64,000 nt of DNA from Bacillota bacterium (GTDB lineage Bacteria > Bacillota > Clostridia > Lachnospirales > Lachnospiraceae), in assembly GCA_023421505.1 (NCBI GenBank), contig JAEZTJ010000033.1:180020-244019 (forward strand), given 5' to 3'. The position numbers and the translations under genes were made by a program. The notes beneath the pieces are model-generated. The model ran no database searches, was not told the origin of the DNA, and saw nothing but the letters and a program-made list of their open reading frames with translations. Each line of letters opens with the position of its first letter. The stretch's first letter is position 1. Of the stretch, positions 56,270-64,000 are shown one piece after another.

Positions 56270-56812
56270 ATGGATAAATATATTAAAACCCCTCTAACAA
56301 ATGATAAAGTTGAAAATCTTCAGGCTGGTGATTATGTATATATAACTGGTACCATATACACTGCAAGGGATGCAGCTCATAAAAGAATGTATGAGACAAT
56401 GAAGGAAGGAAATAGGATACCCTTTGAGCTAAAGGATAATATTATTTATTATCTTGGTCCTACTCCAGAAAGAGATGGTCAGGTAATAGGATCAGCAGGT
56501 CCTACAACCAGCAGTAGAATGGATAAATATTCACCCTTGCTTTTGGACAATGGTCTGAAAGGAATGATCGGAAAGGGAAAAAGAAACAAGGAAGTAATTG
56601 ATTCTATGATTAGGAATAAGGCAGTTTACTTTGCAGCAGTTGGCGGAGCAGGTGCTTTATTATCCAAGAAAATAAAAGAATCTAAGGTTATTGCTTACGA
56701 TGATCTAGGAACGGAAGCAATCAGGGAACTTTATGTAGAGAATTTTCCGGTAATTGTTGTAATTGATTCAAAAGGAAATAATTTATATGAAATAGTGATG
56801 CAAAGCTGTTGA
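56270..56812 (+). CDS. fumB: Fumarate hydratase class I, beta subunit
   Basis: This 180-residue protein is the C-terminal half of class I fumarase/tartrate dehydratase, with LQAGDYVYITGTIYTARDAAH, GSAGPTTSSRMD and AVGGAGALLSKKIK. It completes the enzyme with fumA. A gap of 252 bases without a gene separates the two, larger than usual for this pair. The stop codon overlaps the -35 box of the tRNA-Ser promoter. Confidence 0.92.
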   Translation: MDKYIKTPLTNDKVENLQAGDYVYITGTIYTARDAAHKRMYETMKEGNRIPFELKDNIIYYLGPTPERDGQVIGSAGPTTSSRMDKYSPLLLDNGLKGMIGKGKRNKEVIDSMIRNKAVYFAAVGGAGALLSKKIKESKVIAYDDLGTEAIRELYVENFPVIVVIDSKGNNLYEIVMQSC

Positions 56813-56837
56813 CAAAAGAAAAAGCATTTGTTATACT
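56809..56837 (+). promoter_or_regulatory. tRNA-Ser promoter overlapping the fumB stop codon
   Basis: TTGACA (56809-56814), 17-base spacer, TATACT (56832-56837). The TGA stop of the fumarase gene (56810-56812) is part of the -35 box. Confidence 0.75.
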
Positions 56838-56931
56838 AGTTTTTGCCTCTGTGAAATAAACAGAAGCCAAGGCTAAGATAATAAAGTGAAAGCCTTAAGA
56901 ATTAAATAATTATTTTATAAGTTCAGTTTCT

Positions 56932-57019
56932 GGAGAAATACTCAAGAGGCCGAAGAGGCGCCCCTGCTAAGGGTGTAGGTCGGGTGACCGGCGCGAGGGT
57001 TCAAATCCCTCTTTCTCCG
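56932..57019 (+). tRNA. tRNA-Ser (anticodon GCT)
   Basis: An 88-base class II tRNA with acceptor GGAGAAA/TTTCTCC, anticodon loop CTGCTAA (anticodon GCT), a long variable arm (GTCGGGTGACCGGC) and T-arm GGGTTCAAATCCC. Discriminator G; CCA is not encoded. Confidence 0.96.
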
Positions 57020-57056
57020 CTACAAATTGTCTGAAAAGTAGATTTTTTAGACACCT

Positions 57057-57098
57057 ACAGCACTTAATTTGCAAATTTAAAGCAGAATTAAGTGCTGT
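57057..57098 (+). terminator. tRNA-Ser terminator
   Basis: Arms ACAGCACTTAATT and AATTAAGTGCTGT (perfect 13 bases) followed by TTTTTA. Confidence 0.8.
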
Positions 57099-57103
57099 TT
57101 TTA

Positions 57104-57661
57104 TGTTTCGTGGCGCTGATAGCTTCTTTAAATTTCTCATTAATTTTTTGAAAGTAGGAAGACGGAGTTGACACCTTTATTTTTTGATGGTAACATCTGG
57201 ATATGAAATATTCTACCTATTCCTAGATAAGAATAATTGCCGAAAGAGGGTTTATATGAATAGTAAAATTATTAAGAAGGATGATTTTCACTAGGCAACG
57301 ACTTTATTTACAACTTGAGCCAGCATAGCTTTAACCTAACAGCCAGATTATGAACATAGGTCTTGTTATATATAATCATCTAACTTATTAAAATCATAAT
57401 AATGAATAACAATAAGTCCAGAATTACTGGGCTTTTTTTATTTCTAAGAAATTGGGCCTGACTGGGTAGACTTTTACACCTAGATAAATCGTCAAATCAA
57501 GTAAATACCCTAGTTCGTAATATTACAGGAAGTTTTTGATATTACTTCTTGTCAATAAATGATTAAGAAATTATTATTCAAGACATGAAATAAAACGAAA
57601 TAACCGGCATGAAGGGGAAGACATCTAGTGAACATATTTTCATATTTTTGGTAATTAATTA
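57104..57661. other. Gene-poor stretch before the BlaI-type gene
   Basis: No convincing gene. AGTCCAG-AATTA-CTGGGCTTTTTTT (about 57414-57438) looks like a plus-strand terminator with no obvious gene in front of it, which suggests a lost gene or an unseen small RNA. Confidence 0.4.
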
Positions 57662-57714
57662 TTGACTATCACAGACTATTGTGATAGTATAAAGATATAA
57701 ACTATTATAATAGT
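57662..57714 (+). promoter_or_regulatory. Promoter and two BlaI-type operators
   Basis: Promoter TTGACT (57662-57667) and TAGTAT (57685-57690). Operator 1: ACTATCACA, six bases, TGTGATAGT (57665-57688), lies between the -35 and -10 boxes. Operator 2: the palindrome ACTATTATAATAGT (57701-57714) is just before the Shine-Dalgarno. BlaI/MecI repressors bind such short dyads and repress their own operon. Confidence 0.7.
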
Positions 57715-57728
57715 CTGGAGATGTATTA

Positions 57729-58103
57729 ATGGAAGGAATTAAATTATTTGACAGTGAGATAAAACTTATGGAGCTGGTTTGGCAAAATCCTAATATCAGC
57801 GCAAAGGAGTTGTCTCTATTGGCCAGTGAGACAATTGGATGGAATAAGAATACCACATATACCATCCTAAAAAAATTAGTAAGTAAAAAGGCCGTTTTAC
57901 GAGTCGAGCCAAATTTTATCTGTGTGCCTTTAATTGAAAAGGAGCAGATCGGGTACGATGAGGCAAAGACGATTGTTGACAAGTTATATAATGGTTCATT
58001 AAAAATGCTGTTTTCATCGTTTTTAACCCGCGAAAAATTGTCAAAACAAGAACTTTCACAAATAAAAAGTATGATTGAATCCTTTGACCGGGACGGTGAA
58101 TAA
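57729..58103 (+). CDS. BlaI/MecI-family transcriptional repressor
   Basis: This 124-residue winged-helix protein (KLFDSEIKLMELVWQNPNIS, then WNKNTTYTILKKLVSKKAVLR) is of the Penicillinase_R family. In known systems it is cleaved or released after the membrane sensor detects a beta-lactam or another signal. A membrane peptidase gene follows after one base. The two dyads upstream are probable operators. No beta-lactamase gene is nearby, so the regulated function is open. Confidence 0.9.
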   Translation: MEGIKLFDSEIKLMELVWQNPNISAKELSLLASETIGWNKNTTYTILKKLVSKKAVLRVEPNFICVPLIEKEQIGYDEAKTIVDKLYNGSLKMLFSSFLTREKLSKQELSQIKSMIESFDRDGE

Positions 58104-58104
58104 A

Positions 58105-59034
58105 ATGTATAAATTATGCTTTTACTTTGTTATTAATATGAGCATAAGCAGTTCTATTGTTATACTTTTGCTTCTGGTTATACGTAAGATTAAGCAGATT
58201 CCAAAGAAATATATCTATGCATTTTGGTTTGTGGCGTTTATAAGAATGCTTCTGCCCCTTGCAATGACCAGCAGCATCAGCATTTTTAATTATATCAGTG
58301 GTCTAATTAAAAAGCAGATTCCTGTAGGAAAGATAATTGATTCGAACTTCACGGTTACTAATTATTTTAACGCGGTATTGTCTTACAAGCCTATGGAATA
58401 TAGAACACAAAGATATGAATGGATATTTGGCATTAGTTCTGTTATCTGGTTCACAGGAGTATGTATTTCTTTTATATTGATTACTATTTTTTATTATATA
58501 GCAGTTCGCCAATACAAAAAAGCAATACATATAAGAGATAATGTTTATGAAGATAAGAATGCGCTCTCACCGATTTTATTGGGAATTAGGAGCCCAAAAA
58601 TCATACTTCCAATTGGACTGGAAATGAATCCCACTCAAGTAGCGCATATTATTGCCCACGAAAAAATACATATGCAAAGAAGAGATAATCTTTGGCGAAT
58701 CATTGGGCTGATTATTGTGTGTATACATTGGTTTAATCCTATGGCCTGGATTGGATTTTCCTTCTTTTTAAAAGATATGGAGCTTTCCTGTGACGAAGCA
58801 ACAGTAAAGGCATACGATTTTGCCAATAAGAAGGAGTATGCGAAAGCTTTATTAAGTATAGCAGAAAATACTCATAATAAAAATATTGTTCACACTCCAT
58901 TTGGAAAATCAAACACCAAAACAAGGGTACTTCATGTACTGACTTATAGACACTTATCAGTATTGGGAATGATGATATCAATTTTGTTTCTGTTGTTCAC
59001 CGCTTTAATGTTTCTTACAAATTCAATTGAATAG
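58105..59034 (+). CDS. BlaR1/MecR1-type M56 membrane metalloprotease
   Basis: This 309-residue protein has four membrane helices (about 8-28, 36-55, 105-128 and 290-308) and the zinc-binding HEKIH motif in IIAHEKIHMQRRD (about residue 195). A second metal ligand candidate is in LSCDEATVKAY. It has the M56 part of BlaR1 but lacks the C-terminal penicillin-binding sensor domain, so the signal is not necessarily a beta-lactam. The start at 58105 (MYKLCFYF) is chosen over an upstream ATG that overlaps the repressor gene. It likely inactivates the repressor. Confidence 0.87.
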   Translation: MYKLCFYFVINMSISSSIVILLLLVIRKIKQIPKKYIYAFWFVAFIRMLLPLAMTSSISIFNYISGLIKKQIPVGKIIDSNFTVTNYFNAVLSYKPMEYRTQRYEWIFGISSVIWFTGVCISFILITIFYYIAVRQYKKAIHIRDNVYEDKNALSPILLGIRSPKIILPIGLEMNPTQVAHIIAHEKIHMQRRDNLWRIIGLIIVCIHWFNPMAWIGFSFFLKDMELSCDEATVKAYDFANKKEYAKALLSIAENTHNKNIVHTPFGKSNTKTRVLHVLTYRHLSVLGMMISILFLLFTALMFLTNSIE

Positions 59035-59045
59035 GAGAATAAAAG

Positions 59046-60191
59046 ATGTTCAGAAAAATAAAAGGCTTTATAATAGGAGTGGCAGTTATTTTTGCAGGTA
59101 TTATTATTGTCTGCATAATATTAACTTTTGCAAGTAGACTAAAAAGCAATGTTTTGTTTGACTATAAAGAAACTGCAAATAGCAGTGAAAAGACAAAAGC
59201 ATTGCCAATTGATACATTTTATGCACCGCTACCAGATATAAACAGTGAAAAAGTTGTGGAACATGTACTTCAGGATAATCAGATAATTGTAAATGGGACT
59301 ATTTGTAGTAAAAACCAAGGATATGCCAGTGTCCTGGAACAGAATCCGGAAGCCATTCGTTTAGTTGATAAAAAAGGAAATTATATCGTTGTCGAAAGAG
59401 TAGAACAAAACGGCGGCTATTCTGATATCGGTATCATTAAATACGACAGTAATGGAAGGAGACTGAAAAAACAAATATATGGCGGCAGTGATTTTGATTG
59501 GTGCAACGCTGCAAAATATAATTCCAAAATAGGAATAGTCATATCTGGTATCAGTCAATCCAAGGATGGCAGTTTTTCCAATAACGGCCCTTCTCCTTTT
59601 GTTGCCTGTATAGATCCTGAAACACTGGCAATTAAATGGATAAGCCCAGTACATATAGCTAATGATGTCTACTATGTTTCAGATGAAGCGGTTTATATTG
59701 TCCGTAACGAAGATGAAAAATATAATGGGAAGAACGAGTTGAAATTATCAATTATAAAGCTGGATGCAGACGGTAATAAAATTTGGTCAACTGGGCCGCT
59801 TTCACAATGGATAAACGGGATCACTGAGCTAAAAGACGGTAGGGTTATCGTCATCCAAAAGTTTAAAGAAGACCAGATACTGAAAAAAAGTGGGGCGATA
59901 AACTGTTATAGCAAAGAAGGGGAAAAACTTTTGACTTTTGATGCTGATTGCTATGGAGAGATAGAAGCAACAAATGATGGTGGTTTTATTATTACTTCTG
60001 TTCGCAATATAAAAACGATTCCTCAGCCCATATATATTTCCTCCATTTGGTATGATACTGAGACAGTCGTAACCAAGTATGATAAGAATTATAAAATTGA
60101 ATGGCGTAAGACCTATGACCGTTTTAAGGATGCCAGGGAGCTTGATAAAGTAGTACCGCTTAGTGATGGCAGTGTGGTACTGGAAGATTAA
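59046..60191 (+). CDS. Membrane-anchored propeller-like extracytoplasmic protein
   Basis: This 381-residue protein has one N-terminal helix (about 8-30) and a long outside part of beta-strand repeats. Repeating DGN/DGG-type turns (YDSNGRRLKKQIYGGSDFD, LDADGNKIWSTGP, YSKEGEKLLTFDADC, ATNDGGFIITS, YDKNYKIEWRKTY) resemble a beta-propeller of the kind built from delta-endo/PQQ-like blades. The function is unknown. Only 11 bases separate it from the protease gene, with a good AGGAGA ribosome site, so it belongs to the BlaI operon. It could be the sensor of the system or its output. Confidence 0.7.
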   Translation: MFRKIKGFIIGVAVIFAGIIIVCIILTFASRLKSNVLFDYKETANSSEKTKALPIDTFYAPLPDINSEKVVEHVLQDNQIIVNGTICSKNQGYASVLEQNPEAIRLVDKKGNYIVVERVEQNGGYSDIGIIKYDSNGRRLKKQIYGGSDFDWCNAAKYNSKIGIVISGISQSKDGSFSNNGPSPFVACIDPETLAIKWISPVHIANDVYYVSDEAVYIVRNEDEKYNGKNELKLSIIKLDADGNKIWSTGPLSQWINGITELKDGRVIVIQKFKEDQILKKSGAINCYSKEGEKLLTFDADCYGEIEATNDGGFIITSVRNIKTIPQPIYISSIWYDTETVVTKYDKNYKIEWRKTYDRFKDARELDKVVPLSDGSVVLED

Positions 60192-60204
60192 GCTATAAGC
60201 AATT

Positions 60205-60275
60205 AAATTACTCAAACTTCGCAGAACAATATTAAGCAATGATGAGATTTTTTACTGCGAAGTTTGAGTAATTTA
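60205..60275 (+). terminator. Long-stem terminator after the BlaI operon
   Basis: Perfect 20-base arms (60206-60225 and 60255-60274; extended by one more pair) around a 29-30-base loop, followed by ATTTTTTG. It is 14 bases past the last gene. The rest of the gap to the GH5 gene (60276-60537) shows no gene. Confidence 0.85.
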
Positions 60276-60537
60276 TTTTTTGTTATGGAGCCTAAATTAG
60301 AACAGATAATAATCCACGGATTGCGCATAATAGTGCAGAATAAACTATTATAATATATAATGTAAATTATAAATTAATTTATAAGGAAAAATATAATAGA
60401 TAGTTTTAAAAATGCAAAATAATCATATCAAAATGCATAGGTATGCATATGAATAGTTTACATTTAGAAAAAAATGTATTAACTTATAATATAGAGGTGT
60501 AGTAAACTTGTTAACTATATTATGAGGAGGAAAAGCT

Positions 60538-61812
60538 ATGAAGCAATTGAAGAGAGGGTTAGTAATATTAATTTTTATGATCGTAACGCTGATATTATTT
60601 ACTTCTTGTGAGAAAAAGAATAGCGAGGACGGAAAAAACGAGACAAAATTAGTAAGTAACCAACAGCCGACAAAGACACTCACAGTAACACCGACTAAAG
60701 CCCTGACAGAGGCAGCCGCACTTATCAAAAAGAAGGCAAAGGACCCAGATATTGTAGCTTTAGAAGAAGAGATTGTAAAAGGGCCAATGAAAATGCGTGA
60801 TATCAATGCGATAGATCTGGTCAAAGAGATTAAAATTGGATGGAATCTTGGTAATACGTTAGACTCTTCGGGAACAGGAAAATTTTCAGAGATTTCCTGG
60901 GGTAATCCATTAACAAAAAAAGTAATGATTGATAAGGTTAAAGAAGCCGGCTTTAATACACTTCGTATACCTATTACCTGGCAGCAGCATATTGGATCTG
61001 CACCGGATTATAAGATTGATAAGGGATGGCTCGACCGAGTACAGGATGTAGTTAATTACGGTATAGCAAATGATATGTATGTTATCATTAATATGCATCA
61101 TGAAGACTGGTATAGCCCATATTATGACAAAAAAGATGCTGCCATTGATCAAATGAAAAAGACCTGGAAACAGATTGCAGATCGATTTCAAAATTATGAT
61201 GAGCACCTGATTTTTGAAGGAATGAATGAACCACGTCATAAGGGAGCACCGGATGAGTGGACAGGCGGTAATAAAGAAGGCTGGGATGTCATTAATCAGC
61301 TAAATGCTGCCTTTGTGGGTACCATAAGAGATGCAGGAGGTAATAATTCATTGAGACATCTTATGATTCCACCATATGCAGCAAGCTCAAATACTATGGT
61401 GTGGGAAAAATTTGAGGTTCCTAAGGATAAAAAAGTTATAGTATCGATACATGCCTATACCCCATATAACTTCGCGTTAAATATTAATGGAACCTCAGAC
61501 TGGAGCATTACCAATAAGAACGATACATATGAAATTGATACTTTGGTTAAAAATATAAATGATTACTTTATAAGCAAAGGTATTCCAGTAATACTCGGAG
61601 AATATGGGGCTCTAGATAAAGATAATTTAAGTTGCCGTATTGCCTGGGCAGAATACTATGTAAAAAAAGCCAAAGAGAATGGAATACCGTGTATAGTATG
61701 GGATAACGGTAATTTTGTTGGGAATGGAGAACGATTAGGACTATTAGACAGAATTAAGCTTACATGGAAGTATCCAGAGATCATTGATGCTTTTATGAAA
61801 GGAATTCAATAA
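60538..61812 (+). CDS. GH5 family endo-glucanase lipoprotein
   Basis: This 424-residue protein has a lipoprotein signal (FTSC, Cys24), a linker of about 70 residues rich in Thr and Lys, and a GH5 catalytic domain (about 85-420). GWNLGNTLD, EAGFNTLRIPITW, INMHHED, the acid/base Glu231 in FEGMNEP, HAYTPYNF, the nucleophile Glu355 in VILGEYG and WDNGNF are typical of the GH5_4-type (endo-beta-1,4-glucanase/xyloglucanase). It would be anchored on the outer face of the membrane. AGGAGG precedes the ATG. No dockerin or carbohydrate-binding module is present. Confidence 0.93.
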   Translation: MKQLKRGLVILIFMIVTLILFTSCEKKNSEDGKNETKLVSNQQPTKTLTVTPTKALTEAAALIKKKAKDPDIVALEEEIVKGPMKMRDINAIDLVKEIKIGWNLGNTLDSSGTGKFSEISWGNPLTKKVMIDKVKEAGFNTLRIPITWQQHIGSAPDYKIDKGWLDRVQDVVNYGIANDMYVIINMHHEDWYSPYYDKKDAAIDQMKKTWKQIADRFQNYDEHLIFEGMNEPRHKGAPDEWTGGNKEGWDVINQLNAAFVGTIRDAGGNNSLRHLMIPPYAASSNTMVWEKFEVPKDKKVIVSIHAYTPYNFALNINGTSDWSITNKNDTYEIDTLVKNINDYFISKGIPVILGEYGALDKDNLSCRIAWAEYYVKKAKENGIPCIVWDNGNFVGNGERLGLLDRIKLTWKYPEIIDAFMKGIQ

Positions 61813-62183
61813 TTAAAATCTTAAGAATAAAGGATATTTCAAATATATAATATTTTGTTTTATCAGTATAAGTCTGCGTATGAGGGCTAAAGCTAATATA
61901 CTGGTACTTAATAAGATATATATAATTTTGGGTATCCTTTCATTTTTATTAAATATTAAAAAAAGCGAGTTATTTAGTAATCATGTAAATAATTATATTT
62001 ATATCTAATTTCAATTAATCTATGGATTCATTCGTATAAATGGTAGTAGATTTTACATCATAATTGACTAAAACTTTAAAGCTATTTAAAGTAGTTTATT
62101 TTGAGACAATAAGACTTGACATCATTCATAATAAATAGTTAAATTATATTGAAACATAGTAACTTAACGAAAGAAGGCGGCAT
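61813..62183. other. AT-rich intergenic stretch
   Basis: No gene or strong hairpin is evident in these 371 bases. The end should contain the promoter for the iron-sulfur protein gene. Confidence 0.3.
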
Positions 62184-62891
62184 ATGATAAAATCACTAAC
62201 GAAGGATATTAAGAAGCTGTTAACAGAATTCGGTGCAGACATTGTTGGTATTGGAAAAATTGATGAGATAGAGGCTAAAACCAGAAAGGATATGCCATAT
62301 GGTATATGCATAGCAGTAGCAATTCCCAAGGAAGTAGTAAATGATTTAAGGGTAGCACCTTCGATGAATTACTTTGATACATATCACTTAATTAATGACA
62401 AATTGGATAAATTGTCAACACTGGGAGCAGAATTTCTTAAGAGCCAGGGATTTAAGGCTTATCCACAGACCAATGCTTCAGTGAATGAGTATGCAACAGA
62501 ATATAGTACTCAATTACCGCATAAAACTGTAGCAACACGCTGTGGAATAGGATGGATTGGTAAATGTACATTATTAATTACTGAAGAATATGGTAGCGCA
62601 GTACGGATAACATCTATCCTTACGAATGCACCCCTGGAAACTGATACTCCTAACAATGAATCAAAATGCGGTAATTGTATGCTTTGTACAAATGCATGTC
62701 CTGCCCAAGCTGTTAAAGGGATCAATTGGAATATAAATTTATCTAGGGAAGAGTTTTTTGATCCGGTTAAGTGCAAGAGAAAGGCTAGAGAGATTTCTAA
62801 AGAAATGCTAGATAAAGAGATTACTTTATGCGGAAAGTGCATTAACGTCTGTCCTTATACACAAGCATATTTAAAGAGAACTAAAATATGA
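62184..62891 (+). CDS. QueG-like iron-sulfur protein
   Basis: This 235-residue protein resembles the C-terminal part of epoxyqueuosine reductase QueG. It has an N-terminal alpha/beta part with TVATRCGIGWIGKCTLLITEEYG and two [4Fe-4S] motifs CGNCMLCTNACPAQAV and CGKCINVCPYT. Full QueG proteins are about 310-380 residues and carry a C-terminal HEAT region, which is missing here. It may be a small paralogue with a different electron-transfer role. GAAGGCGG lies before the ATG. Confidence 0.82.
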   Translation: MIKSLTKDIKKLLTEFGADIVGIGKIDEIEAKTRKDMPYGICIAVAIPKEVVNDLRVAPSMNYFDTYHLINDKLDKLSTLGAEFLKSQGFKAYPQTNASVNEYATEYSTQLPHKTVATRCGIGWIGKCTLLITEEYGSAVRITSILTNAPLETDTPNNESKCGNCMLCTNACPAQAVKGINWNINLSREEFFDPVKCKRKAREISKEMLDKEITLCGKCINVCPYTQAYLKRTKI

Positions 62892-63617
62892 TTTATATTG
62901 ATTTTAATGCATATTAAGCTATTCAAATTTCGTGAACAAAAGTAATATTTTATATTTATAATTTCTGTACACCGTAAAAGATGCTGCAAATATGCTTTTA
63001 ACATGAATTAGTAATTAAGATATTTTGATTACCTCATAAAAAATTAGTTATCAAAAGTTACAAAAAACAGGAGAAGCAAAAGTTATACATTTTACAACTA
63101 ATATTTGTTCTTCCCATATGTATACAATATATTAATATAGAATTTTAATTATTTGTTATAAATGCAATCATTTTGAGAAGGATTAATCTGAGATTCACAT
63201 ACTTGTGAAAGAAGAATGCTGTTGTAAAATAGCTGGTTTTTAGTAACGTTGTTTCATTTTCATATATTATTTTAAAAAAATAAAAAATTTAACTCAAAAA
63301 GTTGTTGACAAAGTTATATGCCTGTGATAATATTAATTTTGCTGACGCGTTAAGAAAACGAAACGATAAAAACAAAGCATTTCGGTAGAAATAATGTTGA
63401 AGCTATAGTACCTTGATAATTGAACAGTAAAACAACCCTGAAAATTCTAAAAGACTTGAGACTACACATGAGTCTCAAAAATAGATTTTCATGAGATATG
63501 TCGAAAGACATATCACGAACCGTATTGATATGAAAGTATCGATACACCACAAAAACAGTAAAGATAACAAGTGCTAACAATTAGCCAATGTTTATCTGAC
63601 TGGATCAAAAACTTAAA
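62892..63617 (+). promoter_or_regulatory. rRNA leader region with strong promoter
   Basis: A strong promoter TTGACA (63305-63310), 17-base spacer, TAATAT (63328-63333) lies about 285 bases before the 16S start. The leader contains ACCTTGATAATTGAACAGTA (63412 on), typical of clostridial rRNA operons, and a long dyad that can pair with 16S flanking sequence. The left part (62892-63290) is AT-rich without a gene. Confidence 0.8.

Positions 63618-64000
<383 letters not shown>

Noticed and set aside
57414..57438. Terminator as evidence of an upstream protein gene
   Set aside because: The preceding 300 bases have no frame with a ribosome site, so it is listed only as an unexplained hairpin.

Overview
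The window is low-GC DNA from a Gram-positive anaerobe, most likely a member of the Lachnospiraceae (Clostridia). The evidence is the 16S rRNA 5' end at the right edge, the order around the replication origin (rsmG-mnmG-mnmE-jag-yidC-yidD-rnpA-rpmH / dnaA-dnaN-yaaA-recF-gyrB-gyrA), clostridial families such as DUF4446 and a probable DUF3881 protein, a bifunctional AdhE with Rex-type operators, and a lipoprotein GH5 endoglucanase that suggests plant-polysaccharide use. The genus cannot be fixed from the sequence alone. oriC lies at about 45.6-47.75 kb, and transcription diverges from it: almost all genes to the left are on the minus strand and all to the right are on the plus strand.

Layout. 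0-1.3 kb: small membrane proteins. 1.5-7.8 kb: a Bce-type peptide-antibiotic resistance module (two-component system, VanZ/RDD protein, ABC transporter and a tiny membrane peptide). 7.86-12.69 kb: an old genomic island next to tRNA-Lys(CTT), bounded by a direct repeat of the tRNA 3' half and its flank. It carries a type I holin-like toxin with an antisense RNA, a decayed second copy that keeps only the RNA antitoxin parts, a probable C5-methyltransferase remnant, a NERD nuclease-like protein, a broken IS4-type transposase, a further small-RNA candidate, and a protein that joins a recombinase-like fold without catalytic residues to an HNH nuclease. 12.9-17.5 kb: trxA, trmB, a flavoprotein, a D,D-carboxypeptidase and a coiled-coil membrane protein. 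17.6-24.5 kb: pstSCAB-phoU-phoP-phoR behind a Pho box. 24.6-27.1 kb: tRNA-Arg, a DUF3881-like protein and an HD-GYP protein. 27.3-30.1 kb: adhE. 30.4-32.7 kb: DUF4446, parB, parA. 32.7-34.85 kb: 2.1 kb without genes, holding two of three perfect parS sites, dispersed repeats and a tandem structured repeat. 34.85-37.5 kb: a DegS/DegU-like pair and a GNAT protein. 38-45.6 kb: the rsmG to rpmH cluster. 46.1-55.1 kb: dnaA to gyrA. 55.2-57 kb: two-subunit fumarase and tRNA-Ser. 57.7-60.2 kb: a BlaI/MecR1-type module with a third, unrecognised propeller-like gene. 60.5-62.9 kb: GH5 endoglucanase and a QueG-like iron-sulfur protein. 62.9-64 kb: rRNA leader, promoter and 16S start.

The genes form several working units: envelope-stress sensing and peptide detoxification (Bce), phosphate starvation (Pst/Pho), redox-controlled ethanol formation (Rex sites and AdhE), chromosome segregation (ParAB with three parS sites) and replication initiation (DnaA boxes on both sides of dnaA). 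Two dispersed intergenic repeat families are also visible. One of them places the same sequence, including the presumed Shine-Dalgarno, directly before the start codons of pstB and fumA. The most unusual features are the tRNA-Lys island, its toxin/antisense-RNA loci and the integrase-like/HNH protein. Everything here was read by eye; no database search or structure prediction was run.
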